Under the pieces are notes generated by a model. It had not been told where the DNA came from. It was given only the letters and a program-made list of their open reading frames with translations, and ran no database searches. From Paramicrobacterium sp051513965 (GTDB lineage: Bacteria; Actinomycetota; Actinomycetes; Actinomycetales; Microbacteriaceae): DNA of 64,000 nucleotides. Positions 7,420-16,660 of this stretch are shown here, piece after piece. The stretch covers positions 186,001-250,000 of the forward strand of contig NZ_CP195847.1 in NCBI RefSeq assembly GCF_051513965.1, read 5' to 3'. Made by a program: the position numbers and the translations under genes. How positions within the stretch are numbered: position 1 is the first letter of the stretch; each line of letters opens with the position of its first letter.

Positions 7420-9402
7420 GTGGACGCAGCATTGTCTGGCGCGCCCGCGCGTCGATCGCGAAGAACTGACTCATGGAAGCGCGCGATTCTCGCATTCTTC
7501 GGTCTTGCAGTCGCCTGTCTCCTGACCGCGTGTGGCGCGGTCATCGACACGACGCTCGTCGTCAATGACGACGGAAGCGGAAAAAGAACGATCACGGCTA
7601 CCGTCGACGGCTCTGACCTCGACGAGGTCGATGGCGGTGCCGACGCCATCGAGACGACCATCACCGAGAACATCCCGAGCGGAATGGAGTACAACGGCCA
7701 GAAAGCCGGCGGCGACGACGGCGTCGTGTTCTCGTTCGCGATCGAGTTTGAGTCGCAGAAGGACTACACAGAGAAAGTCATCGGGATTCTGGGCGCGGGT
7801 GGTGTCACAGACATCGAGACCGAGATCGAGATCGTCGTCGCGGACTCCGTGTTTCGTGAAGGCGTGAGCGTGCAGGAGAACTTCACGTCTCAGGATCTGT
7901 TGCAGTGGCTCGTCGAGGCGATGGTGGACGACGGACTTGTGGACGACTCGGACGCGGACGACCTGTCTGAGCTCGGCAAAACCGTTGTCGAAGTCGATGG
8001 CGTCGGCCACGACACTTCCTCAGCCATTGACTACTCGGACATATCCGATTACGGCATCCGTGATCTCTCCGTCGTCACAGAAGGCCTCGAGACAGGAAGC
8101 TACACGCGCACCATCAGCTACGACCTGTCGCGTGAGACGTACTCCAGAGACGCCGCAGGGTACGACGAGTTCTTCACCTCAGCGACGCCGAAAGGCGGCG
8201 AACTCACTGAACCTGACGAAGCCTCCACGATCTGGACGATCTCGTTCACCGCGAAGAACGAGAAGCAGCTCATCGAGTACACGAACACGGCCCTCAACTC
8301 CACCGAGACGGACTTCGCCGTCGCAAGCGAAGCGGATGAGGGCGACCCAACCATGTTCAGAACGGCCGTGGTCGACTACCTAGAGTGCGGGCAGATCTGC
8401 AACGCTGACGTGGAGATCTCCGAGAGCCTCGCTCTGCCGGACGGGTGGGACAGCTCACAGGCATCCAACGGTGAAGACGGCTGGCTCATGCCCATCAGCC
8501 ACGAACCGGTCGAGTTCAGCCACCGCGTGCAATTCCAATCTGTCGTCGCCGCCGTGACCGCGACGCCGTCGGGAGAGAACGCCCTCCTGCTCAGCTACGC
8601 GTTGAGCCCCGAGAACGCGGAGGCCGTCGGAGACGCGATCGAGGACGTCATCGCGCCCGCATCGAATCGAGGTGAGCTTTCGGTGAATGCCGACAAGGAT
8701 GCCGTCACCTACACGGTCACGCTGAAAGGCGATGACCCCTCCGAGCTCGATGACCACATGCAGGAGTATCTGCCCGGCTCAAAATACTCACTCGTAGAAT
8801 CCGACTCGACGCTGTTCACGAAGTCGTATGACGTGGGGCTGGTCGTTGCGCTGCCGCGTGACCTTCTCAGCGGAGGCGTGGAGAAAGGCATCGAGTATCG
8901 CGTCGAACTCCCGAGCGGGGCGACCGTCGGTGACGGATCGGACGTACCGAAAGGCGCGACGATTGACGGCAACATCGTCGCATTGACAGAGCAGGCGCCG
9001 ACGTCGCCGCAGTTCGCTATCGAAGCAAACGGTCTGAATATCGCGGGGATCATAATGCTCGGCGTGATTGTACTCGTGGTTCTCCTGGCGATCGCCGCCG
9101 TGGTGTTCTTCGTGCTGAGACAGCGAAAGAAGCGCAAGGACGCTCCGCCGAACGAACTGTTCAGCTACGACTCTGAGGCGGCGAGCGTGTCGCTCGCGCC
9201 CCCCGCTCCATTCGCGCCCGAGCAGTCGGCGGGCCTTGAGACGACATCGCCCAACACCCTCACAGCGACAGCGGTGCTCGATGACGCTGCGCCCCCTCTG
9301 CCTCAGTCTCAGGACGCCCTGACAGAACAGATTCCCGAGCCCGACAGCGACTCACCGACAGAGATACTTCCTCCGCGGCCGCCGCTTCCGCCGACGGATT
9401 GA
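7420..9402 (+). CDS. Large lipoprotein of unknown function with C-terminal membrane anchor
   Basis: 660 residues. A signal segment (AILAFFGLAVACLLTACG) ends in a lipobox with Cys at about residue 39. The body is acidic and beta-rich, starting VIDTTLVVNDDGSGKRTITATV and including a Cys pair in YLECGQICNAD. A strong membrane helix (about 545-570, IIMLGVIVLVVLLAIAAVVFFVL) precedes RQRKKRK and a Pro/Ala-rich cytoplasmic tail of about 85 residues. It would be lipid-anchored at one end and membrane-spanning at the other. The opening resembles LppM/DUF3153-like lipoproteins, but this is a weak impression. GTG start at 7420. It is followed by a smaller lipoprotein gene in the same direction. Confidence 0.75.
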   Translation: MDAALSGAPARRSRRTDSWKRAILAFFGLAVACLLTACGAVIDTTLVVNDDGSGKRTITATVDGSDLDEVDGGADAIETTITENIPSGMEYNGQKAGGDDGVVFSFAIEFESQKDYTEKVIGILGAGGVTDIETEIEIVVADSVFREGVSVQENFTSQDLLQWLVEAMVDDGLVDDSDADDLSELGKTVVEVDGVGHDTSSAIDYSDISDYGIRDLSVVTEGLETGSYTRTISYDLSRETYSRDAAGYDEFFTSATPKGGELTEPDEASTIWTISFTAKNEKQLIEYTNTALNSTETDFAVASEADEGDPTMFRTAVVDYLECGQICNADVEISESLALPDGWDSSQASNGEDGWLMPISHEPVEFSHRVQFQSVVAAVTATPSGENALLLSYALSPENAEAVGDAIEDVIAPASNRGELSVNADKDAVTYTVTLKGDDPSELDDHMQEYLPGSKYSLVESDSTLFTKSYDVGLVVALPRDLLSGGVEKGIEYRVELPSGATVGDGSDVPKGATIDGNIVALTEQAPTSPQFAIEANGLNIAGIIMLGVIVLVVLLAIAAVVFFVLRQRKKRKDAPPNELFSYDSEAASVSLAPPAPFAPEQSAGLETTSPNTLTATAVLDDAAPPLPQSQDALTEQIPEPDSDSPTEILPPRPPLPPTD

Positions 9403-9456
9403 ATCTGAAACGCACAAGACCAGCGATGCGGGGAAAGCCCCGTGGAAGGACAGACC

Positions 9457-10170
9457 ATGCGCAAAGCTCTCGCGATCGTGGCATTGACGGCATCCCTTGC
9501 ACTGCTTGTCGGATGTGCGCAAGCGCCGAACTGGACCGTCAAAGGCATCAGCGACGTGGGTCTCACCGACAAGGATGTGAGCGGAATCGATGGATTCGAC
9601 GCTGACGTCGTGGAAGACCACTATGAGAGCGATCCTTCGCCCACGGATTACGAGTCGTTCCCTGGTGTTCCCGATGAGTGTCTCGCGGTGTACCAGCCGA
9701 CAGTCGCGTTCTCGGGCCACAGCACAGAGATCCGTCTGAACAGTTTCCAGACGGATAACGCCGAGATCGGCAGCACCGTTGTGTTCCTGTACAGCGACGA
9801 AGAAGGTGCGAAGGCCGACTTCAAGACGTACAGCGAGGGCTTTGCGAACGATGAGTGTATGAACGGTGACGTCGCGGGAACCATTCTCGGCAGCGACGAT
9901 GACGCAACCGTGCACGCGGAGAAAATCGATCCCCACTGCGCGACAGACTGCTTCATGGTCGAGGTGAACCTGTCTGAGCCCGCGAGCTCCAGTTCAGACA
10001 AAACCGACCGCACTGCGTGGATCTCCTTTATGCAGCGAGGCAACGCGGTTATTGGAGTGATGCTCTACTCAGACCAGGCTGCGGGAGACAGTGCGTCATG
10101 GATCACCGTCGATCAAGCTGTCGCGCTCGTCAACCTGCAGGCTGCGAAGTTTGACTCTTACACGGTGTGA
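9457..10170 (+). CDS. Lipoprotein of unknown function
   Basis: 237 residues from ATG 9457, chosen because GGAAGGA ends six bases upstream; a GTG at 9442 overlaps that site. The signal peptide MRKALAIVALTASLALLVGCAQ contains a lipobox (LVGC, Cys about 20). The mature part has four further Cys residues (DECLAV, DECMNG, HCATDC), suggesting disulfides, and looks like a compact extracytoplasmic domain. No family is recognised. It lies 54 bases after the 7420 lipoprotein gene with a small GGGG/CCCC hairpin between them, so they may share a transcript. A strong bidirectional hairpin follows. Confidence 0.72.
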   Translation: MRKALAIVALTASLALLVGCAQAPNWTVKGISDVGLTDKDVSGIDGFDADVVEDHYESDPSPTDYESFPGVPDECLAVYQPTVAFSGHSTEIRLNSFQTDNAEIGSTVVFLYSDEEGAKADFKTYSEGFANDECMNGDVAGTILGSDDDATVHAEKIDPHCATDCFMVEVNLSEPASSSSDKTDRTAWISFMQRGNAVIGVMLYSDQAAGDSASWITVDQAVALVNLQAAKFDSYTV

Positions 10171-10172
10171 GA

Positions 10173-10216
10173 GCGGTGAGGAGCGGAGCTTTCAGAGAAA
10201 CTCCGCTCCTCACCGC
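10173..10216. terminator. Long perfect hairpin, bidirectional terminator
   Basis: A 16-bp perfect stem: GCGGTGAGGAGCGGAG (10173-10188) with its complement (10201-10216). The 12-nt interior can add a TTTC/GAAA pairing. It lies between the convergent lipoprotein and amylase genes. Confidence 0.85.
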
Positions 10217-10230
10217 ATCCTTTGGCAGCC

Positions 10231-13200
10231 TTACGCTCCGATTCGTGCGAACCGCGCGGTGATCGGGTCCCAGTCCTCTTTCTCCGCCGAGGTTGATGCG
10301 TCGGCGGAGTATGGTTCGGTCGCTACATCGAGCACTGAGGGATCCTGAGGCAGCGATCCGATAGCGGATTCGCCGAACGTGCTCAGGAGCATCACGCCGA
10401 TTCCGTTCGACTCAACCGCGTCTTTCGTCGTCCCGAGTGCCGCGAAGGGAATCTCCATCTCATACACGGTGTCCTGCGACGTGTCATGGGCAGTGTCGAG
10501 GAAGTCGATGAATGCGCTCTCGTCGGTCAGGTCTCCCGGGACATACCCCTCGTATCCGTTCGCGTCGATCCCCATCAGCGTGTCTCCGTAGAAACCGTCA
10601 CCGTAGGCATACGAGATACCTGCGGAATCGAACCCGACCGTGTTCTCCGGTTCATAATCGAAGGAGCCCGAGGAGTTCAGAGAGAACATCGCGGGTTCGC
10701 CCACGCCCGGCTTGCTTGAGAACATCGCCAGACGGTCGACCTCACTGTTCGAATATGTCGTATGGATGCCCCACACGCCGTCCTCAGTGCCGTCGATCAG
10801 GCCGTCCCCACCGCCGCTCGCGACATCGAAGGCGAGCGCCAGCGGGATATCTCCGTTATAAGGCTTGCCGTTGTCGCTGATCGGATAGCCCTGGCCGGGG
10901 TCGACCACGTCAGTGACGTTTGTGAACTGCCACATGAGATACAGGCTGTCGCCGTTCCACGCAGCCGACAGTGAGTAGAGGTCGTAGACGGGGCCTTCGT
11001 GGCTCCCCCGGAAGATCCGGGGGTCGTCGTTCGCGACACCCTGCGCGATCACCATGTTCTCCGTCCACTCAGAGGCGTCGCCGTCAACGGTGACGTCCGC
11101 GGTGGTGCCGAGATTTCCATTCGGATTCTGCTGATAGAAGCCTTCTGAGTAATCGGTCCCCGTCGGCTTCCCCGGCTCCTCTGGATCCTCTTCGTCCTCG
11201 ATCACTGCAGAGACGGGCTCGCTCCAGCCGGACGTGTTTCCTGATGAGTCGACCGCTTGAACGGTGAACGTATAGGTGGCTCCCGCCGCCAAGTTGTCGA
11301 GCGTCATCGAGCTTTCGATCGTGCTCTTCTCAGAGGTCGCATCACCGTCTGAGATGCGCACCGAGTATGAAGCTACGGCCGTGTCGTCCGTCGACGGCGT
11401 CCAGCTGAGCGTGACACTGGTGCCATCGGCTGACGCAGTGAGCCCGACGGGGATGCTGGGCGCAGTCGTGTCCTCTTCGCCGCGCGTCTCCGTGGAGACG
11501 GTCTCGCTCCACGCGGAGCGATTGCCCGCGGCATCCAACGCCTGAACCTTGAAGAGGAACGTCTGTTCCGGCGTGAGGTTATCGAATCCGATCTCTGTGC
11601 CAGCCGTGATGATACCGAGAGTGCTCTCGCCCCCTCCTGCCTTGATGACGCGGTACGAGACGACTCTGACGTTATCCGTCGACGCAGACCACGAGAGGTG
11701 GACGGAATCCTCATCGACGGAGATTGTGAGGTCGCTCGGTGCTGAAGGAGCCTCGGAGTCTGGACCGCCGGTAGACCCGGGCGTCGTGATCTCCACGGGG
11801 TCAGACGCAAGCGAGACGCTTCCATCTGTCGCTGTTGCAGCGACCGTGTACAAATACGTTGTCGATTCGCTCACGGTCGTGTCGGTGTACGACGTATCCT
11901 TCACAACGACGCTGACGTCTCCATTTGCACCACCCGAACGCGTCACGGTGTAGCTTTCGATGCCTGACTCCGCGCTGGACGCCGCCCACGACATCGTTAT
12001 TGCGCCATTGTCGGCGCTGACCGAAACATCGGTCGGCGTCGTCGGAACGCTGCTTGGAACCTCGCACGGCGCAACCCCTGAAACTTGGCCGTCGGCAACC
12101 GTCACCACGGAACCACTCACCGTGTAATCCCGAGATCCGTTGTTGTCCCATGCGCCTGCGCCGTTGTTGAAGGCGAACGTCGCACCGTCAGCTCCACCGG
12201 GTACGGAGAGCGAGTACCACCCGTCGCAGACTTCTTCCATGGGCTTCCCGGGAACGGTCGTCCAATCGCTGTCGCCCGCTCGATAGTGCGCGTAGTACGT
12301 CTCCCATCCCCGGTCTGCCTTGTAGAAGACCGTCATATCCTCATCCTCGGGAACTGCTGTGCACGGGTTCGTCGTGGAGATCTCGCCGTCTGCGATCGCC
12401 TGCACTCCGGCAGTGAGTGAATAGTCCTTCTTGCCGTTGTTGTCCCACGAACCGTTCCCGTCGTTGAACGCGGCGGTCGCACTGTCGGTCTTACCGAGGC
12501 TGATTGTCGCGGCGTACCACCCGTCACACCGTTCCTGCATCTTCTCCCCTGGTGGTGTCGTCCAGGCGCCCTCACCGACGCGGTAGTGAACGTAATAGTC
12601 CTTCCACTGGTCATTCGCGCGATAGAAGACGTCGATTGTCGCTTCGGACGGCGTCGTGCCCGTCGTCACGGATGCTGGCGAGCTGGGTTCCGAGATATTC
12701 GTTCCGTCGGTGGCCGTGACCGTGTACATATATTCTGTATCTGGCTCAAGCGCACTGTCTGTGACCGATGTTGAGGATCCGGGAGCCGTCAGCGCGACCT
12801 CGCCCTCTGCCCCACCTGTCCGCGTGATGGTGTAACCAGTCACCGCACAGTCGTCTGTGGATGCCGTCCAGCTCACCGTTACGTTCGTCCCGTCCGCCTT
12901 CGCCACGACGTTCTTCGGGCTCGTTGGAGGGGCTGTGTCCTCGCACGTGCCACCCGCTTGCGCTCCCGCATGGATAGCGACGGCGCCGTGCGATGGGACT
13001 GTAGCGGTGAACGTGCCACCGGAAACGGTTACGGTGTCACCGGACCAGGTACCTGCATCATTCGTTGCCGTGATGACGTTGTAGTACGTGCCGTCGGGCA
13101 GCCCGGTCGTGAACGTGCGAGTGATCTCACCGCTGCCGGCGTTGATGGCAACGCTGCCCTTGTCACCGCGGCTAAACGCGACGGCGCTGCTTCCGTTGGT

Positions 13201-14433
13201 CCATTTGTCGGTGACCTCGGTTCCATAGGTTTCCGTACGGAAGCCGACCATGTTGACGATCTCATTTTCTGCGTGCTCGCACGTCCAGACAGAGTCTCCA
13301 CCACACGTGGGGTCGATGACTTCGCCGGATGCGGTTTGGGGAGGCCCCGCGTCATAGTCGGTGAACTCGAAGCCAGACTGGATCGAAGGAGAGCCGTAGT
13401 TCCAGGCCAACGTGAACACCTGCGCGAGGTCGTAGAGGTCGCCATCTTTGTAGCTCAGCGTCTCGCCATTGCGCTCTGTGTCGTGATTGTCGACAAAGAC
13501 ACCCGCGTCGTCGTGGTCGAGGAACCCGTCCCATGACTCGCCAATACCTTTGCCCTCGATGAGCCAGTCGATTGTTCCGCCGCCGAAGGCTTCCTTGAGC
13601 TTTCGTGCGTAGGCGAACTCGTGGATGTCTCCGATGCCGAGGTATTCCTCGGGCTGGATCGGCTCATTTGCGCGGATGACCTCCTGCACGATGTAGAGGT
13701 CATCCTTGTTCTTGACGCGCGACATGATGCCCCGCATGTCCTCAGCGGCGATGTGCTTCACTGCATCGATGCGGAAACCCGCGGCACCGAGATCCACCAG
13801 GTGGTTGAGGTAGTCCGCGATGGTCTGCTGGACGTAAGGCGATCCGGTGTCGAGATCAGAGAGATTGACGAGATTGCAGTTCTGAACGTCCCAGCGGTCT
13901 TGATAGTTCGAAATGTCTTTGCGGCAGTCGTGGAAGTCGTTGTCGCCGTAGATGCCGGGATATTCGTAGTGCTCGTACGAGCTCCCCGCCCAGCCCGTTC
14001 CACCATCTGAATCGCCGCTCATGTGGTTGATGACGGCGTCCACGATCACCTCGACGCCCGCTGCGTTGCAGGTTGCGATCATGTTCTTGAACTCAGCTTC
14101 AGTTCCAAGGCGTGATTCGAGCTTGTAGCTGACGGGCTGATAGTAGGTCCACCATTGACTTCCCAGCACGTGCTCCTGTGGCGGCGATGTCTGGACGTAC
14201 CCGTATCCGGCCGGTCCGAGCGTGTTGGTGCATTCACGCGCGATCGAGTTCCACGTCCAGGAGAACATCACGGCGATGACGTCTTTCGGACCGGGCGCGG
14301 CAGCGTCTGCCTTCTGTGGGGGAGTGAACGCCACGAGGAGACCGGCGATCATAATTCCAGTAGCAAGTGTGACCCAGCTCAGACGTCGTCGCGCACCCCC
14401 TCGACGTTTCCCGAGCGGTAAGGCAGTGCTCAT
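10231..14433 (-). CDS. Secreted multidomain alpha-amylase (GH13) with FN3 and CBM25 modules
   Basis: 1400 residues from ATG 14433, which has AAAGGAG eight bases upstream; upstream in-frame ATGs lack one. A basic N-region plus hydrophobic helix (SWVTLATGIMIAGLLVAF) is a Sec signal ending near ADA. The GH13 catalytic domain spans about 50-400 (AVMFSWTWNSIARECT; nucleophile Asp223 in GFRIDAVKH; acid/base Glu251 in VQEVI; Asp318 in VDNHDTER). An amylase beta-domain follows to about 490, then FN3 (about 498-590), two starch-binding CBM25 modules (about 596-690 and 698-785), three FN3 (about 796-1080) and a C-terminal domain of about 310 residues (1090-1400). The last resembles a DOMON/CBM9-like fold by eye only. 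It would hydrolyse starch outside the cell. A LacI-type operator lies upstream. Confidence 0.93.
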   Translation of the reverse strand: MSTALPLGKRRGGARRRLSWVTLATGIMIAGLLVAFTPPQKADAAAPGPKDVIAVMFSWTWNSIARECTNTLGPAGYGYVQTSPPQEHVLGSQWWTYYQPVSYKLESRLGTEAEFKNMIATCNAAGVEVIVDAVINHMSGDSDGGTGWAGSSYEHYEYPGIYGDNDFHDCRKDISNYQDRWDVQNCNLVNLSDLDTGSPYVQQTIADYLNHLVDLGAAGFRIDAVKHIAAEDMRGIMSRVKNKDDLYIVQEVIRANEPIQPEEYLGIGDIHEFAYARKLKEAFGGGTIDWLIEGKGIGESWDGFLDHDDAGVFVDNHDTERNGETLSYKDGDLYDLAQVFTLAWNYGSPSIQSGFEFTDYDAGPPQTASGEVIDPTCGGDSVWTCEHAENEIVNMVGFRTETYGTEVTDKWTNGSSAVAFSRGDKGSVAINAGSGEITRTFTTGLPDGTYYNVITATNDAGTWSGDTVTVSGGTFTATVPSHGAVAIHAGAQAGGTCEDTAPPTSPKNVVAKADGTNVTVSWTASTDDCAVTGYTITRTGGAEGEVALTAPGSSTSVTDSALEPDTEYMYTVTATDGTNISEPSSPASVTTGTTPSEATIDVFYRANDQWKDYYVHYRVGEGAWTTPPGEKMQERCDGWYAATISLGKTDSATAAFNDGNGSWDNNGKKDYSLTAGVQAIADGEISTTNPCTAVPEDEDMTVFYKADRGWETYYAHYRAGDSDWTTVPGKPMEEVCDGWYSLSVPGGADGATFAFNNGAGAWDNNGSRDYTVSGSVVTVADGQVSGVAPCEVPSSVPTTPTDVSVSADNGAITMSWAASSAESGIESYTVTRSGGANGDVSVVVKDTSYTDTTVSESTTYLYTVAATATDGSVSLASDPVEITTPGSTGGPDSEAPSAPSDLTISVDEDSVHLSWSASTDNVRVVSYRVIKAGGGESTLGIITAGTEIGFDNLTPEQTFLFKVQALDAAGNRSAWSETVSTETRGEEDTTAPSIPVGLTASADGTSVTLSWTPSTDDTAVASYSVRISDGDATSEKSTIESSMTLDNLAAGATYTFTVQAVDSSGNTSGWSEPVSAVIEDEEDPEEPGKPTGTDYSEGFYQQNPNGNLGTTADVTVDGDASEWTENMVIAQGVANDDPRIFRGSHEGPVYDLYSLSAAWNGDSLYLMWQFTNVTDVVDPGQGYPISDNGKPYNGDIPLALAFDVASGGGDGLIDGTEDGVWGIHTTYSNSEVDRLAMFSSKPGVGEPAMFSLNSSGSFDYEPENTVGFDSAGISYAYGDGFYGDTLMGIDANGYEGYVPGDLTDESAFIDFLDTAHDTSQDTVYEMEIPFAALGTTKDAVESNGIGVMLLSTFGESAIGSLPQDPSVLDVATEPYSADASTSAEKEDWDPITARFARIGA

Positions 14434-14526
14434 ATCGGTGCTCCTTTGCATCGAGCGGGTGGATGCTTCGACGCATCCTGCCCGCTGGTCGACTGTGACG
14501 GCACTCACCGTAGAGCGTGTCGAGGA

Positions 14527-14548
14527 TTAATGCAAGCGTTTACATAAA
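14527..14548. promoter_or_regulatory. LacI-family operator, amylase side
   Basis: An imperfect 22-bp palindrome centred on TGCAAGCGTTTACA (14531-14544), flanked by TTAA and TAAA. It fits the LacI-family pattern TGNAAGCGNTTNCA. It lies 94 bases upstream of the amylase start. MalR-type LacI regulators control amylase genes in many actinobacteria; no such regulator gene is present in this window. Confidence 0.65.
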
Positions 14549-14690
14549 GGGTCGCATGTGGGAAACGGCGACGCTGGGGGCATCCTCGACATCTCGTGGG
14601 ATTCACAAAAAGATCGCTGTTCGCGCGTGACAATGGCCGCACAAACTGCACCGGGTTGCACTCTCGGCACGTGAACGTCGGGCGACATAA
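14549..14690. other. Divergent promoter spacer between amylase and exported-protein genes
   Basis: This is the middle of the 345-base gap between divergent genes. Apart from the two LacI-type operators on either side I see no small reading frame with coding character and no RNA gene. It is slightly AT-richer than the surrounding genes, as expected for promoters, but I cannot place -35/-10 boxes with confidence. Confidence 0.5.
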
Positions 14691-14712
14691 TTAATGGAAG
14701 CGCTTGCATTAA
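14691..14712. promoter_or_regulatory. LacI-family operator, exported-protein side
   Basis: A 22-bp palindrome with a single mismatched pair: TTAATG, GAAGCGCTTG, CATTAA. It shares the core AAGCG and the TTAATG shoulders with the site at 14527. It lies 67 bases upstream of the GTG at 14779, so the amylase and the exported protein appear to answer to the same regulator. Confidence 0.7.
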
Positions 14713-14778
14713 TGGTGGAATCTGGCTAGCTTTAGCTCACAGATTGGCGATCAGTCTGACGTACACGAGGAGAGATAC

Positions 14779-15495
14779 GTGACAAACCATGAAAACGATG
14801 TCGCCGTTGCGGACAGCTCTGAAAAGCGCGGAATCACACGTCGGACGCTGACCGTGTCGGCAGCCTGGGCAGCGCCGGTCATTGCCTTAGCCGTCAGCAC
14901 ACCGGCTGCGGCCGCGTCAGTGACAAACGGAATCCTCGCCTTCGCTCCCGGTCCTGGAACGCTGAGTTCCGATAACAACACGTTCACGTACACCTGGGTT
15001 ATCTCCAATGCGTCGACGACGGACCCGATCGCCGGCCCGTTCACGATCAGCTTCAACGTGCCGTTCAACATCCAGGGGAGCATCCCGAAGCCTTCCGCGG
15101 GACAGCCGAGTGCGACGAACCCGACACTGTTCGCCCCTGTCTCTGTGTCGGCTCCCGGATACGCTGCCGCATGGACTCACCAGGACGCATCCGATGAGTA
15201 CGGGAACACTCGAACGGAAGTGATCACGATCGGCGACGCGGGCACGACGCTCGCGCCGGGCCAGAGCATCTCGGTGACGACGGAATGGAACGTACCCGAG
15301 AACTGGCTCTCGACGGGTGAGGGAAGCATTCGGCTCGACCGGAGAATCTGGACCTGGCGGAGCACCGGGACGGTGACCGCTGCCGAGGGCACGGAAGATA
15401 GCCCCCAGAGCTTCCCTTCCTGGACGGTCGAGCCGGGGTCGGAGAACCCGGCCTCGCCGGGCGGACTCTGGGCTTTCAGCACGCCTGCCGGGTGA
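14779..15495 (+). CDS. Exported protein of unknown function with Tat-like signal
   Basis: 238 residues; GTG start preceded by GAGGAGA. The N-terminus has Arg21-Arg22 in RGITRRTLTVSAAWAAPVIALAV followed by STPAAAAS, the twin-arginine-like signal common in actinobacterial surface proteins. The mature part is beta-rich (FTYTWVISNASTTDP, FTISFNVPF) and resembles an Ig-like or adhesin domain, ending ASPGGLWAFSTPAG with no sortase motif or membrane anchor. No named family is recognised. Its own LacI-type operator matches the one before the divergent amylase, so it may be a starch-induced exported or carbohydrate-contacting protein; this is inferred. Confidence 0.7.
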   Translation: MTNHENDVAVADSSEKRGITRRTLTVSAAWAAPVIALAVSTPAAAASVTNGILAFAPGPGTLSSDNNTFTYTWVISNASTTDPIAGPFTISFNVPFNIQGSIPKPSAGQPSATNPTLFAPVSVSAPGYAAAWTHQDASDEYGNTRTEVITIGDAGTTLAPGQSISVTTEWNVPENWLSTGEGSIRLDRRIWTWRSTGTVTAAEGTEDSPQSFPSWTVEPGSENPASPGGLWAFSTPAG

Positions 15496-15531
15496 GCTTC
15501 CGCTCTCTGAGGACGTTGGGCTCTCGCCCGT

Positions 15532-16530
15532 TCAGTGCTCGTCGTGGCTGAGCAGCGCGTAGCAGCGGGTGAGGCGGTCGCGCCACCAGGCGTCGCGCTC
15601 GGGTGGGGCTGCGTAGTCGCGCAGCATCCTCTGTGAGACATCGACTCGGCGAACGTCGACTGAGCCGCCGTGTGCGAGCAGCGGCTCGTCCGTGACGTCT
15701 GCGGCGAGAAGCGACGCCGTTCCGAGCCCGCAATCGTAGGGCAACTCGGGGACGCACGCCGCGAGGTGCGCCCCGAGCGCCAGCCCGACAGACGTGTCGA
15801 GGGCGCTTGAGACCGTCACGGGAAGCCCCGCCTCCCGCACGATGGCGAGGGCGCGATGGATGCCGCCGAGCGGTTGCGCTTTCACGATCAGCAGGTCTGC
15901 GGCATCCGCTCTGGCCACCGCAATCGGATCATCTGCCTTGCGGACGCTCTCATCCGCCGCGATCGGGATGCCCATGTGCGTCACGCGGCGCCGCACCTCG
16001 GCGAGTTCCTCGACGCTCGGGCACGGCTGCTCGACGTACTCGAGGTCGAACTCCGCGAGCGCGTGGATGGCGCGCTCGGCCTCGTCGACGTTCCAGCCCG
16101 CGTTCGCGTCGAGGCGCACGCGGCCCTCGGGGCCCATGAGTCGCCTGACCTCGGCGACTCGAGCGACATCGTCTGCGAGGGACTGGCCGCGCTCGGCGAC
16201 CTTCACCTTGACGGTGCGGCAGCCGTCGTAGCGCGCCAGCACGGCCTCGACGCGGTCCGGGGCGACCGCCGGCATCGTCGCGTTCACGGGGATGCGTCGT
16301 CGCAGCGGACTCGGCTCGTCACCCCACCCGAACTCGATGCCTGCTCGCAGCCACGTCGCCGCCTCGGCATCCTCGTACTCGGTGAACGGTGAGAACTCCG
16401 TCGCCCCGTTCGGCCCCTCGAGGATCATCGCTTCGCGCAGGGTGATGCCGCGGAACCGGGTGCTGAGCGGCAGCGAGACGACGTGGGCGCGGGCGAGAAG
16501 CTCGTCGAGGGGAGGGAGTGCAGAGGGCAT
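15532..16530 (-). CDS. menC: o-Succinylbenzoate synthase MenC
   Basis: 332 residues. It is an enolase-superfamily enzyme that dehydrates SHCHC to o-succinylbenzoate in menaquinone synthesis. Visible catalytic features are the KVKV lysine motif (about residue 107), the metal ligands in RLDANAGW, EYVEQP and PIAADES, and the second lysine in LLIVKAQPLGG. Length is typical for actinobacterial MenC. It is divergent from menB-menE-menA, separated by a repeat-rich spacer of 268 bases. Confidence 0.93.
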   Translation of the reverse strand: MPSALPPLDELLARAHVVSLPLSTRFRGITLREAMILEGPNGATEFSPFTEYEDAEAATWLRAGIEFGWGDEPSPLRRRIPVNATMPAVAPDRVEAVLARYDGCRTVKVKVAERGQSLADDVARVAEVRRLMGPEGRVRLDANAGWNVDEAERAIHALAEFDLEYVEQPCPSVEELAEVRRRVTHMGIPIAADESVRKADDPIAVARADAADLLIVKAQPLGGIHRALAIVREAGLPVTVSSALDTSVGLALGAHLAACVPELPYDCGLGTASLLAADVTDEPLLAHGGSVDVRRVDVSQRMLRDYAAPPERDAWWRDRLTRCYALLSHDEH

Positions 16531-16583
16531 GCGCTCATTGTCTCTCGGGCGGGGAGCGCATGTGGCCGTGTGGCGTCACGAAG

Positions 16584-16650
16584 TCGGAAAACCGCCGAGA
16601 GCTGCGGCGTGTTGCGGCTCGACTCGCCGCAGCACCGCAAAATTTTCCGA
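16584..16650. repeat. Imperfect long inverted repeat between menC and menB
   Basis: Outer arms TCGGAAAA (16584-16591) and TTTTCCGA (16643-16650) enclose inner arms CTGCGGCG (16602-16609) and CGCCGCAG (16625-16632). The spacing between outer and inner arms is the same on both sides apart from unpaired bases. It lies between divergent starts, so it is not an ordinary terminator. Confidence 0.6.
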
Positions 16651-16660
16651 TTCTCTAGAG

